A stretch of 10,290 nucleotides of DNA from an uncultured Clostridia bacterium. GTDB taxonomy: Bacteria; Bacillota; Clostridia; Christensenellales; UBA1242. The position numbers and the translations under genes are program-made. The notes beneath the pieces were generated by a model. That model saw only the letters and a program-made list of their open reading frames with translations. It searched no databases and had not been told where the DNA came from. The stretch lies in the NCBI GenBank assembly GCA_937900575.1, contig CALCEI010000051.1:1-10290 (forward strand), read 5' to 3'. Position 1 is the first letter of the stretch, and each line of letters begins with the position of its first letter. This document shows, piece after piece, positions 1 to 8,528 of this stretch.

Positions 1-2139
1 CATCGTTTCCGTGCTAATCTTTGCCCCTGAAAGATTCATTTTTACTCTTGAATCATCTTTTATTTGTCTTACGATAACACCGTCATAGCCATTATTTTTT
101 GCATAATTAACATCTGAAACAAGTCTTTCATAATATTCGTTATATGTTTTACCTTCAGCACTAACAATATAAGGGTTTTCTATTTTTAAGTAACAGGCAT
201 ATTGATTTTCGCCATAAGTTTTTGCAATAGATTTTTCACTTGAAAAATATACTGCGTCAGGAAAATTAAAATCACCACTTGGTTTAAAAGTATCAAAAAC
301 AAAATCAGAATTATGATATACAACAATCGGTTTATCTGTTGATGAATGTTTTACAACAGAATCACCAAACCATTTTTTGAAATTTGTTGATTCAATATCA
401 ACGTTTTGGTGATGAACATTTTTACTTTGACTTGAAGGAATATTGTATCTGATAGCCAAGTTATTTATAAAGTTGTCAAATACTTTTCTTGATTCTTCGT
501 TGCCTGTTGCATATCTTTCAAAAAACGTTCCTGCCGTAATTGCAAGATTGTTTGCCTCTTTGTCTTCAATACCTGCGTCAACAAGTTTGTTGTAAACATC
601 ATTTTTAATTTCTTCAGAACGTTTTTGTTCTTCGCTTGTAATTTTCTTTGCACCTGATTGTTGAATCTTTATCATTTGTGCTTTATCGTCCATTGAGGCA
701 TAATCAAGAACGTTTTGTATTTCTTCTTCAGGAACACCATTGTCTTGAAGAATTTGCGTCAATCTTTCATCAGTATTGCTTTTTCTTGCATGTAATCTGA
801 ACACACCTGAATCAAGCAGAAAATCATCAACCGAATAATCTTCAGTTTTAGAAATTCCGTCAATCACGGTTTGTGTTGCTTTTTCAAGATTTTGTTCAGA
901 TATTTCAGGGTTATTTTCTTTTAAAATTTCTTTGATTTTTTCAGGGTTATATTCACCGTTATCGTCTTTCGCTTTTTCCTGAATATTTTTTGCAATGCTT
1001 TTATAACGTCCATAATCAACACTTTTTTTCACTCCTGCACCCATTCCACCCATAAGTGCAAAACTCATAAGTTCTGCAAGTGCCTGTTCTTTTGGTGGAA
1101 ACATAGCCGTCAAAAATTGCTCAAACGAATATCCCTCTTGTCCGTCAAGGTCAAAAGAGGTTTGCAATAAATCAGATACACGTTCTTCGCCATATTCTTC
1201 AAGTATGCCGTTCCAACCGTATTTTTCAAGTGCTTTAACAGTTGAAAGACCTGTAATCTGTTTTGTCATTTTATTCAAATTAGTAACAAATTTTTCAGGT
1301 AAATGTTTTAAAACTTTTGAACTTATATATTTATTTATTCCTTTTTCTGCCCAATTAAAACCATAACCTGCCGTTTCTGATAATGTTTCAATCTGCATTA
1401 AACCGATTGCCTTCAAAACAGACATTGCAGGGTTTGTTTCTGCCTCGTTTAATAGCACTTGACCTTCAGGAGTAACAAGAAGGTTTTCATCAAGTTCAAC
1501 TTCACTGAAACGTTTCACACCTTGTTGTGGTAAATACTTCATGTTGAATTTTGCAACACCGAGTGTTGAATCTTTCAACAACGTTTTTGCAGTTGTATTT
1601 GCAAGTTGTTTTTTTACAGTTTCTTTGACTGCACTTTTAACACCTTGTTTTAATGTTTGTTTAACTGCAAGTTTTCCACCTGTTGTGCCAAGTGACGCAA
1701 GTCCGACACCTTCAGTGGAAGTTGCAAGACCGATACCAAATTCAGTCATATATGGTACAGACTGCAAAAGACCGTCAAAAGCCATAGAAGGTATTGTTTG
1801 ACCACGTGCAGACAAACTTGCCATATCAAGAACAAAGTCTTTGTATTCGTTCATTTCGTCAGGAGTTAGTTGAACACCTTCTTTTACTTTATTTTGTAGA
1901 TTTAATATTTTTAAATTGCTTGTGAGTTCTGCTGAAGTTCCTGCGTAAGGTATTGCGTACCCCCATTTTTTAGCAGTCGTCAGAGTTTCAAAAGCCGTAA
2001 CTTTACCCTTTTTACGTTCATTTTCCAAAAATTCAGGTGATACAAGTTTGTTGATTGTGTCAATCTGATTTTGTCTTTCTTCGTTTCCTCTGTCCTGAAA
2101 ATATTGCAATGTGTTATTTTGTTGAAATAAATCTGTCAT
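1..2139 (-). CDS. Large internal virion / polyvalent protein with C-terminal ADP-ribosyltransferase domain (partial, continues past left edge)
   Basis: Seen: 713 codons open to the window edge, ATG at 2139 with AAAGGAAAA 9-13 bases upstream. Residues about 115-160 are hydrophobic and Gly/Ala-rich. Around 313-325 is an acidic EEYGEERVSDLLQ motif, followed by MSFALMGGMGAG, a pairing I recall from large phage internal proteins. Residues 587-713 match the ADP-ribosyltransferase domain of phage polyvalent proteins (ART-PolyVal type): FKKWFGDS (587-594), VVYHNS (606-611), YFSS (631-634), YLKIENP (650-656) and GYDGVIVRQ (684-692). The closing strand, usually VVF-PNQIKS, would lie just beyond the edge. 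Known: such enzymes move ADP-ribose from NAD+ to host targets. Inferred: its position after gp14- and gp15-like genes is that of T7 gp16, so the protein is probably packaged and ejected with the DNA. No lytic transglycosylase domain was recognised in the visible part. Oddity: the usual HG(T/S) of the NAD-binding motif reads HNS. The domain call is fairly secure; packaging is inferred. Confidence 0.8.
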   Translation of the reverse strand, partial: MTDLFQQNNTLQYFQDRGNEERQNQIDTINKLVSPEFLENERKKGKVTAFETLTTAKKWGYAIPYAGTSAELTSNLKILNLQNKVKEGVQLTPDEMNEYKDFVLDMASLSARGQTIPSMAFDGLLQSVPYMTEFGIGLATSTEGVGLASLGTTGGKLAVKQTLKQGVKSAVKETVKKQLANTTAKTLLKDSTLGVAKFNMKYLPQQGVKRFSEVELDENLLVTPEGQVLLNEAETNPAMSVLKAIGLMQIETLSETAGYGFNWAEKGINKYISSKVLKHLPEKFVTNLNKMTKQITGLSTVKALEKYGWNGILEEYGEERVSDLLQTSFDLDGQEGYSFEQFLTAMFPPKEQALAELMSFALMGGMGAGVKKSVDYGRYKSIAKNIQEKAKDDNGEYNPEKIKEILKENNPEISEQNLEKATQTVIDGISKTEDYSVDDFLLDSGVFRLHARKSNTDERLTQILQDNGVPEEEIQNVLDYASMDDKAQMIKIQQSGAKKITSEEQKRSEEIKNDVYNKLVDAGIEDKEANNLAITAGTFFERYATGNEESRKVFDNFINNLAIRYNIPSSQSKNVHHQNVDIESTNFKKWFGDSVVKHSSTDKPIVVYHNSDFVFDTFKPSGDFNFPDAVYFSSEKSIAKTYGENQYACYLKIENPYIVSAEGKTYNEYYERLVSDVNYAKNNGYDGVIVRQIKDDSRVKMNLSGAKISTETM

Positions 2140-2151
2140 TTTCGTTTTCCT

Positions 2152-4224
2152 TTAATAATTTACTATCGAAAAGTCTTTACCTGTAACTTTTTTGTATCTT
2201 TGTAATTCAAGCATACTTAAAACTTGAGAAGTGCTTAATTTGTATTGTCTTGCAGTTTCTTGCACGTCTTTGTCTGTAACGTTCAATGCTTTCATTCTTC
2301 TTTGCATTTGTTCGTTGTATGCTTTCATTTTTTGGTCATAATCTTTAGGTTTTCTAATTCCTAAATCTGTATGAATTAGTTGAGGTTTTTGCATTACATG
2401 ATATTTTTCATATAGATTGATTTTAGTCATCATGGCTTTATCCCTTTTAATTGAATACATATTTTGAACTGCTTTACTCATTGATTGTTTTACGTCAACT
2501 TCTTTGCCTTCAGGTGCTTGGTAGATTTCTTTTGCAACCTGTTTTGCAACTGCGTTGCCGTCTTTCACACCGAATAGAGAAACACCACGTGCGTATAAGT
2601 CAGGATATTCTTTTTGGAAGAATACTTCAGGGTGTTCACCATATCTTTTTGCATAAGCAATGGCATTGTCACTTGCAGTTTGATAAATTTGTTTTTGTTG
2701 TTCAGAAGGCAATGTTTCAATGTCATAAATACTTTTAAGATTCAGTTTTTGTCTTGCAGTTTCTAAAGAATTGTAATAACTACCTTGAGCAGTCAGCAAC
2801 ATTTTTTGTTGTTCCCTGATTTTATTTGTGTGATTTGAAGGAATACCCTCAATGCTAAATGCTTTTTTTAATTTGTCATATCCGAGTTTTGTTCCGAACC
2901 AATTTTTTCTTTCGTCTAAATCTTGCATATTTGCCTCAAGATAATTTGTCATAGGTTCAATGAATTTATTCATCATTCCTTGACGTTGTGCCTTTGTGAT
3001 AATACCTGCATTGTATGCAGTATCAATCGCACCTTGTGCCTCTGCAACCGATTTTAATTTTGAAAGAACATTGTTTTGAATACCTTGTGCCTGACCGTTT
3101 TTAGAAACTTTTTTTGCGTTTACTTTTTCTGATTCATCAAAAGAAAATAAATCATATAAACCTTGTTCAAGATTCATTGCAAGTTCTTCTTTTTGCGTTT
3201 TAGGTAATTTTTTCAATGCAACCAAAGAACCACTTGCACCACGTGAACCACGTGAACCACCTTCAGGTTCTTTGACAATTTTCTTTTTATCACGGTCATA
3301 ATAATAATCTGTTTTTGATTTAAGTCCGTAAATATCAAGTATTAAATCTTTTGAACCTTCAGGAAGGTTTTTGTTTGATTCGATAAATTTCATTACTCTG
3401 TTTAAATCTGCTTTACCGTCAAGAATATTTTCTGCGTCCTGTGATTTCATATTGCGTAAAGTATTGCCGAGTTCATTGACGGCAGTTCTTTTTGATTGAT
3501 TACTCAAAGATGTTGCAACATAGTTTTCTAATTTTTCAATCGTTTCTGCTCTGCCTATGTCATTTCTTACACCTTCATCTTTTAAAAGTCTTTGTGCCTC
3601 AAGAGGGTTATTCAACGCAAGTGCTGAAATATAAGTTGTCATGATGTCATGGTCTGAATCTTTTAAGAAGTCATTCACAACCATTTCACCCAAACCTGCC
3701 GTTGCACCGTTTTTAAGTCCTTCAATTCCGTTTGCGTAAACAAGACGCATTTCATCAACACCTGCACCGTTTAAACCTAACATTGACACTTGGTCAACTA
3801 AAGATTCATAACCACTTTGTAGGTTTGTTTGAATATTACTTTGTTGTTGTTTTTCTACCCATTGAGCATTATACGTTTTGTATCTGTCGTAAACGTTTGT
3901 TTTAATATCTGCCCATTGTTTTTGACATACAGGGTTTATCTTGTATTCTTCTGCAAGCGATTCAAATGCTTGTTTAAGTTCGATTTCTCTTTGTGGGTTT
4001 GTTGGGTCTGCTTGCCACTTTGTATTAATTTCATTATTTTTTGCAAGAAATCTTGTTGATAATTCTATTTGATTATTTGCAAGAGTAGATTCATTTGCTT
4101 TTTGAGTTATGGAAATTCCTGTGTTTAAACTTTGACCCAATACATTTGCAACTTGCCCTGAAAAATCAACAGGTGCTTCACTTGCAAAATATTGCCTTGT
4201 ATCGCCTTGTTGTATATGTGCCAT
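2152..4224 (-). CDS. Large internal virion protein, T7 gp15-like (DNA ejection apparatus)
   Basis: Seen: 690 residues, soluble, rich in Lys, Gln and Asn, predicted mostly helical, with no signal peptide or membrane segment. The start is ATG at 4224 with AAGAGGT just upstream. Residues about 204-225 (NNPLEAQRLLKDEGVRNDIG) form a helical-repeat motif I recall from gp15-like internal proteins. A Gly-Ser-Arg linker at 321-333 divides the protein into two halves. Length is close to T7 gp15 (747). Known: T7 gp15 forms part of the inner core and, after ejection, a periplasmic tube for DNA transfer. Context: it sits 9 bp after the gp14-like gene and 12 bp before the polyvalent gene, as in the T7 14-15-16 order. 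Assignment rests mainly on order, size and composition; sequence similarity is weak, so 'internal virion protein' is safer than strict orthology. Confidence 0.65.
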   Translation of the reverse strand: MAHIQQGDTRQYFASEAPVDFSGQVANVLGQSLNTGISITQKANESTLANNQIELSTRFLAKNNEINTKWQADPTNPQREIELKQAFESLAEEYKINPVCQKQWADIKTNVYDRYKTYNAQWVEKQQQSNIQTNLQSGYESLVDQVSMLGLNGAGVDEMRLVYANGIEGLKNGATAGLGEMVVNDFLKDSDHDIMTTYISALALNNPLEAQRLLKDEGVRNDIGRAETIEKLENYVATSLSNQSKRTAVNELGNTLRNMKSQDAENILDGKADLNRVMKFIESNKNLPEGSKDLILDIYGLKSKTDYYYDRDKKKIVKEPEGGSRGSRGASGSLVALKKLPKTQKEELAMNLEQGLYDLFSFDESEKVNAKKVSKNGQAQGIQNNVLSKLKSVAEAQGAIDTAYNAGIITKAQRQGMMNKFIEPMTNYLEANMQDLDERKNWFGTKLGYDKLKKAFSIEGIPSNHTNKIREQQKMLLTAQGSYYNSLETARQKLNLKSIYDIETLPSEQQKQIYQTASDNAIAYAKRYGEHPEVFFQKEYPDLYARGVSLFGVKDGNAVAKQVAKEIYQAPEGKEVDVKQSMSKAVQNMYSIKRDKAMMTKINLYEKYHVMQKPQLIHTDLGIRKPKDYDQKMKAYNEQMQRRMKALNVTDKDVQETARQYKLSTSQVLSMLELQRYKKVTGKDFSIVNY
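3241..3258 (-). repeat. Two-copy 9-bp tandem repeat encoding a Gly-Ser-Arg linker
   Basis: The 9-mer GGTTCACGT (coding strand) occurs twice in tandem, followed by a degenerate third unit (GGTGCAAGT). It encodes GSRGSRGAS at residues 323-331 of the gp15-like protein and reads as a flexible hinge between two helical halves. Repeat slippage could lengthen or shorten it without a frameshift. Confidence 0.8.
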
Positions 4225-4233
4225 TTCTACCTC

Positions 4234-4755
4234 TTATGCGTTTTTAATACCTGAACTTGCACCGCTTGCAGTTCCGAATCCACCTCTGTATTTTCCTGTC
4301 ATATTTTGCCAAAAACTTGAAAAATTGTTTTTTAAAGAACTGCCAACACCTGAACCTGTGAGTGCTGAAGTTCCAAGATATGACATTGCACCATTTGCAA
4401 CACCTTCAAGAACTGAAGACAGAAATGCCGTTTTTCCTTGACGTTCAAGGTTGCTTTGTTTAGTGTTTGCGTCTTTTATCATTGCATTTATATCTTCACC
4501 CATAGTGTCATAAGTTTCATTTATTACTGCAAGTGGTGTGCCTGTGTTAAAATAGACACCACCCTTCAGAAAAGATGTCTTTTGTTGCGACATCAATTTT
4601 CTTGCAGATTTTGCACGTTCATTTATTCTGTCACGTGTTTCAGATTGTAGTGCCTCAATTTGTGCGTCAGCATTATTTTTTGCAGAAATACCCTGAACGA
4701 TACCTGCACCGAGTGACGCAACTGCCAAAATTATTGGAATTAAAGGTAATGCCAT
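4234..4755 (-). CDS. Small internal virion protein, T7 gp14-like
   Basis: Seen: 173 residues starting ATG at 4755, with AAAGGAAAAAG upstream. Residues 3-25 are a hydrophobic segment (PLIPIILAVASLGAGIV) with no charged residue. A long helical stretch follows, rich in Lys, Arg, Gln and Glu (about 26-65), then the GVYFNTGTPLAVI motif (about 66-79) and a Gly/Ala/Ser-rich C-terminal third. This layout matches T7 gp14 (196 residues) and related virion core proteins, where 'GxxxxGTPLxVxxET' is a recurring motif. Known: T7 gp14 leaves the virion first and forms a pore in the outer membrane. Inferred: here it would be the membrane-inserting part of the ejection machine. If the host is a monoderm Bacillota, as the suspect clpB join would suggest, the target would be the cytoplasmic membrane. 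It lies between the nozzle gene (16 bp away) and the gp15-like gene (9 bp away). Confidence 0.75.
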   Translation of the reverse strand: MALPLIPIILAVASLGAGIVQGISAKNNADAQIEALQSETRDRINERAKSARKLMSQQKTSFLKGGVYFNTGTPLAVINETYDTMGEDINAMIKDANTKQSNLERQGKTAFLSSVLEGVANGAMSYLGTSALTGSGVGSSLKNNFSSFWQNMTGKYRGGFGTASGASSGIKNA

Positions 4756-4771
4756 TTTCTTTTTCCTTTCG

Positions 4772-6868
4772 TTATATTTTACTTACGTGTTTGTAATACG
4801 GAACAATCATTGCTATATGGAACGGCAACGGACTATCTTGAACAACAAAATAATGTTTTTCTTTGTCATAATCGCCTGAAAATTCGATTTCTGTGTAACT
4901 ATCCATTGGTAATGGTGGAACATCAAAAAGTCCTTCCCGGTTGAAGTCCTGAACTTCAGCCAAGTCATACATATTGTCACCGACTTTTCCACCTGCTGAA
5001 AAACTTAAATCTAAACCGATTTTGTAAATATTTTTCATGTTGGTGAAAGTTTGTGTTCCTTGCAGTTGTATGCCGAGATTAGCACTTTTCAAAACACCTT
5101 TGTATTTCAAACCGATAACGGCAGTAGCAACTTTGTTTGTGTTTGCCGAAGTTATATCAATTTGACCGTCTTCAACAACAAAGTCACCAATATAACCACC
5201 ATTTCCGACAACTGAAACTGTTTCGCCTTCAAGGTGGTCAAGTCCTGAAAAATGCGTTGCAGATAAATACCATTGAGAAGTTGACATTGATGTTGGTTCT
5301 TGCAACACTTTCACTTTTACAGTGTCAGCAGAAACATATTCAACAATATCCATACTGCCATATTCACGACCTGTTTTTGTTTTGAACCATATTCTTTTTC
5401 CGACATCACTTGCAGAAAAATCATCTTCAGAAGAAGTGATTTCATTAGTCAAACGATTCAATTCGATTGTGCTTGTGTGTAAACCTGAATAACGCATTGA
5501 ACAATCAAGATAGTTACAATCTCGAAGTTCTTCAGCAATTTTTCTGTAAAAAGCATATTTGTCTTCTTGTTTGATTTCGTTTATTTCACGTGGTGTTGCC
5601 TCTTTTGGAACTTCAGAAACAAAGTCTTCAAAACGAGAAAATTCAACTGTTTCTGTTAATCGTTCAAGATAATAACGAGTTACACCGTTTATTTCTCTTT
5701 TTACATTTGCAAATAAATCAAAATTACCGTCAGGACGAGTGACAGAACAAATATCAATAAATTGACCTTCAGTAATAAATTCAGACCATGAATTGACTGC
5801 CTCATCATTTGAAAAGCAAATTGAAAGCAATCTGCCACCACACAATGCGAATATTAAACCGAATCTGTCAAACTTATTTGCAAGTTTTTTGATTCCACCT
5901 TTTGTGATTTCGTAATTTCCTTTTGACAAGTTTGTTGACTTAAATTGTTCAAGTAAAACATCATATTCAAACATATACAAAAGTCTGTGATTGCTTGAAA
6001 CAAAGAAAACAAAATTGTCTTTGTGAATTGGTCTTACAGAACTTACACCGTCACGACATGAAAGTTTTGCAGAAATATCTTCAGGAGTGATTGCAGTTGA
6101 AACACTTCCACCGTTTACTGTCAAAATACCTTCAGCAGTTCCGACAAGTAAAGAGTTCACACCTGACATAAGCCAAAGTGCTTTTGAATTTGCCTCTGCA
6201 AGGTCAAATTGATAACCGTCATTTGTTCCTGTTCCAACTGTGATATTATTGTAATCTGCACCTTTTGAACCATATAAATAAGTTGGGTATTTTGATGATG
6301 AGCAACGATTCAATCTGTTTTCATAAAATGCACACGTACAAGGGAAACCGTGATTTTGTGTTGCACTTTCGCTTGATAAACTTGCCGTACCTGTATTTGT
6401 GTATGTAGTTTTTGTCAATGTAAAAGCATTGCTTGCAGTTCTTTTGAGTTGATATTCAGGATAATTGCCGTCATTGTGATTGATGTATAGCACGTCACAG
6501 TTTTGTGTCATGTTCAAATTGAATACTTCAGTTCCGTATGGGTGGACTAAAGTCAAAGGTTCACCTTGACCGTTAAGAACACGAACAAGTTCGCCTGCGT
6601 CATTGTATGACCAAAATTCAATGTATTCAATTCTAAACACAAGCAAGTATGCTTGTTCTTGAGAAAACTTAAATTCATATAATGCCGAATTGCCTATTTC
6701 ATCAAGATATTCAAAACCTGACCTGTAATAACAATCACCTTTAATTGTATGGAAAAAATTACGTGAAAGTTCATGACCGTTTTGAAATAAAGGTAAATCA
6801 AAACGTCCTTTGACATCACGGTCAATTTGTCCTGAAGAAAAATTATTTTTAGGTATAGAAGTTCTCAT
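4772..6868 (-). CDS. Tail tubular protein B / tail nozzle, T7 gp12-like
   Basis: Seen: 698 residues, ATG at 6868 with AAGGAA about 10 bases upstream. The N-terminus (residues 8-55) has the family signature: a free N-arm with NNFSSGQIDRDVKGRFDL, then a 'xNGxxLSRNFF' element and a Cys-Tyr-Tyr-Arg-Ser-Gly-Phe-Glu-Tyr stretch. It corresponds to the common 'FSgGElsPrl.gR.Dl..Y..g...l.NfiV...G...rRpGt.fv' pattern. The rest is beta-rich with many short Tyr, Asn and Thr strands, as expected for a propeller-type nozzle. T7 gp12 is 794 residues. Known: six copies form the distal tail tube through which DNA leaves. Context: directly after the adaptor gene (12 bp), the conserved gp11-gp12 pair. The fold is well supported; I see no receptor-binding or depolymerase motif. 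Confidence 0.85.
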   Translation of the reverse strand: MRTSIPKNNFSSGQIDRDVKGRFDLPLFQNGHELSRNFFHTIKGDCYYRSGFEYLDEIGNSALYEFKFSQEQAYLLVFRIEYIEFWSYNDAGELVRVLNGQGEPLTLVHPYGTEVFNLNMTQNCDVLYINHNDGNYPEYQLKRTASNAFTLTKTTYTNTGTASLSSESATQNHGFPCTCAFYENRLNRCSSSKYPTYLYGSKGADYNNITVGTGTNDGYQFDLAEANSKALWLMSGVNSLLVGTAEGILTVNGGSVSTAITPEDISAKLSCRDGVSSVRPIHKDNFVFFVSSNHRLLYMFEYDVLLEQFKSTNLSKGNYEITKGGIKKLANKFDRFGLIFALCGGRLLSICFSNDEAVNSWSEFITEGQFIDICSVTRPDGNFDLFANVKREINGVTRYYLERLTETVEFSRFEDFVSEVPKEATPREINEIKQEDKYAFYRKIAEELRDCNYLDCSMRYSGLHTSTIELNRLTNEITSSEDDFSASDVGKRIWFKTKTGREYGSMDIVEYVSADTVKVKVLQEPTSMSTSQWYLSATHFSGLDHLEGETVSVVGNGGYIGDFVVEDGQIDITSANTNKVATAVIGLKYKGVLKSANLGIQLQGTQTFTNMKNIYKIGLDLSFSAGGKVGDNMYDLAEVQDFNREGLFDVPPLPMDSYTEIEFSGDYDKEKHYFVVQDSPLPFHIAMIVPYYKHVSKI

Positions 6869-6880
6869 ATATAAAATTCC

Positions 6881-7492
6881 TTATCTTATCGGATAATTAA
6901 AGTCGAAATTATCAGCGACAACTTTTGCTTGTCTGTAACGTGGTTTGTTTATGACAACAACTCTGTTGTCACGTCCGTATTTTGTAGAACATTCAATGTA
7001 TTTTTGACTTGCTAATTGTTTCAACATTGAAGTTTTTTCTGCGTCTTCTGTTAATGGCAATGAAATCTTTTCAGCAAGTTTCAATGCAAACAAGTCACAA
7101 AATTCAGAATCAAACTTTGTAACATCTTTAATATCAGCAATGTATCTGATATTCACTTCTTTTATATCTTCATCACAATAGAAATAGTTACCCTCAATTT
7201 GATATAACTCATCATTGAGAGGGTTTCCAAGATTTAAAACCTGCAATAAATCGTGAGGCAATGCGTATGCTTTTTGATAACCATAAACCGGAACAAAGTT
7301 TGCAACTTCAGCCAATCTTGCACGTTTGATTGAAAAACTTGCGTTCAAGTTCATCAATAAAGATTTTCTTACTGTGTCATACCAAGCATTACATTTTTTG
7401 CTTGCTTTTGTGTCTTCGTCTAAAGACGTAATGTTTCTAACGTTGCAATAATCTAATGCCATATTACAAATATCAATTTCAGATGTAATCAT
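6881..7492 (-). CDS. Tail tubular protein A / head-to-tail adaptor, T7 gp11-like
   Basis: Seen: 203 residues, ATG at 7492 with AAAAGGAAA about 10 bases upstream. The N-terminal helix ICNMALDYCNVRNITSLDED (8-27) and the strand YQKAYALPHDLLQVLNLG (72-89) are typical of gp11-type adaptors ('I.N.AL..iG...I.sl.e' and 'Y.LP.D.lrv'). Length is close to T7 gp11 (196). Known: twelve copies form a ring joining the portal to the nozzle. Context: it is the first gene after the terminator that follows the capsid gene, and is 12 bp before the nozzle gene. The gene ends in a basic and aromatic tail. No unusual features. Confidence 0.85.
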   Translation of the reverse strand: MITSEIDICNMALDYCNVRNITSLDEDTKASKKCNAWYDTVRKSLLMNLNASFSIKRARLAEVANFVPVYGYQKAYALPHDLLQVLNLGNPLNDELYQIEGNYFYCDEDIKEVNIRYIADIKDVTKFDSEFCDLFALKLAEKISLPLTEDAEKTSMLKQLASQKYIECSTKYGRDNRVVVINKPRYRQAKVVADNFDFNYPIR

Positions 7493-7515
7493 TTTTCTAT
7501 TTCCTTTTTTGTTGC

Positions 7516-7553
7516 AAAAAAAGCAGACCTGTGCCGAAGTACAAGTCTGCTTT
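7516..7553 (-). terminator. Intrinsic terminator with a C(UUCG)G tetraloop after the capsid gene
   Basis: On the minus strand a hairpin with arms AAAGCAGACTTGTAC and GCACAGGTCTGCTTT closes on a TTCG loop. It has one G-U pair and one A-C mismatch, and ends in seven T residues (7516-7522). C(UUCG)G is among the most stable RNA tetraloops and common in bacterial terminators. It lies between capsid and adaptor genes, as T7's T-phi does. The plus-strand 3' side (TTTCTTTTT, 7551-7559) is also T-rich, so it might work both ways. Confidence 0.9.
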
Positions 7554-7564
7554 CTTTTTGTGAA

Positions 7565-8503
7565 CTATATAGTTGAAGTCAAGATTATAACTTTAGAACC
7601 TTGAAGTCTAACTGCTTTAACCCACATGTCGATTGTAACTTCCCAAGAGTTAACGTGTTTTGCTGAACGTTCACAATCTAATCTTCCGATTTCAACTGCG
7701 TATGCGATAGATTTCGGAGCCATTAAAACGTTAGAACGAACACCTGCTGTTGATTCAGGCAAAATTGGTAAATCAACAGTAGAACCACCTTGAGTGTTAC
7801 CTGCGAATGTAACAACGTTGAACCCTGACGCATTGGTGATTGTACCTCTGTCAACTGTGTGTTGATTAGAATACAATGCGTTCATGTATTTGTCATCATC
7901 ACGCAAGTCTTGTTCTTCACTTGCAGAAATTGCAAGAGTAACACCGTCAGTTTCAACATATTGGTTTTTGAACTGTGTGATTGCAGGTGAAATAACAGTT
8001 GCATAACTGAAACTTGAAGTTCCTGCAATGGTGATAACACCGTCTTGTTCAGCAGTTAAAGTTGAACCTTCACCGTCAGGTGCACCGACTTTAACAGAAC
8101 CAACTGCTGCGTCAATGATACATTTGTCGGTTAATCTGTTTTTTGCCTCTTTCAAATTCATGAATAAATCTGAAGTAGGGTCAGTAATCAATTTTACTGC
8201 TCTGTCATAAGAATCAACAAGGTATGTACCTGTGAATCTTTTCGCAACAGATTTTCTGTTGTCGTTTCTGATTGTAAGGTATTGTTTTTCAGGGTTTCTG
8301 CCTGTATTGTTGTAACCACTTGTTACATCAACAAGTTCGTTGCCTTCAATACGAGAAATGTTTGAAATACCTTTGATGTCCATGTGTTTGATAGCAGGAC
8401 AATTTAACAATTTTGTGTCTTTGTTAGACGCTAATCTTTCAAAGTTTTTTTCAAAGAGTAGCAAAGACGCATGGTCTAAATTTGGGTTTTGAATAACTGT
8501 CAT
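7565..8503 (-). CDS. Major capsid protein
   Basis: Seen: 312 residues, ATG at 8503 with the strong site GAAAGGAAAAAG ending about 5 bases upstream. Residues 99-116 (YDRAVKLITDPTSDLF) and 123-144 (RLTDKCIIDAAVGSVKVGAPDG) match a block recurrent in podovirus capsid proteins of the HK97-fold group ('DRAK.l.DPTS......A..R..D..II.AA.G....G'). The C-terminus (about 255-308) has the strand-rich core (VLMAPKSIAYAVEIG, then WEVTIDMWVKAVRLQGSKVIIL). Length is normal for unfused T7-type capsids (T7 gp10A is 345). Context: it has its own 159-bp leader with an inverted repeat and a terminator 12 bp downstream, an arrangement suited to high, separately tuned expression. Adaptor and nozzle genes follow. I recognise no programmed frameshift giving a minor capsid form. 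Confidence 0.85.
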   Translation of the reverse strand: MTVIQNPNLDHASLLLFEKNFERLASNKDTKLLNCPAIKHMDIKGISNISRIEGNELVDVTSGYNNTGRNPEKQYLTIRNDNRKSVAKRFTGTYLVDSYDRAVKLITDPTSDLFMNLKEAKNRLTDKCIIDAAVGSVKVGAPDGEGSTLTAEQDGVITIAGTSSFSYATVISPAITQFKNQYVETDGVTLAISASEEQDLRDDDKYMNALYSNQHTVDRGTITNASGFNVVTFAGNTQGGSTVDLPILPESTAGVRSNVLMAPKSIAYAVEIGRLDCERSAKHVNSWEVTIDMWVKAVRLQGSKVIILTSTI

Positions 8504-8528
8504 TTTTCTTTTTCCTTTCGTGTTTTGT

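Noticed and set aside
1541..1801. Plus-strand open frames opposite the late genes, for example 1541-1801, 2451-2738, 3829-4059, 8642-8881 and 9617-9922
   Set aside because: They lie antisense to well-supported genes, have no AAAGG-type site in the style of this genome, and their products are low-complexity Phe/Cys/Leu/Ser-rich sequences typical of the complement of AT-rich genes.
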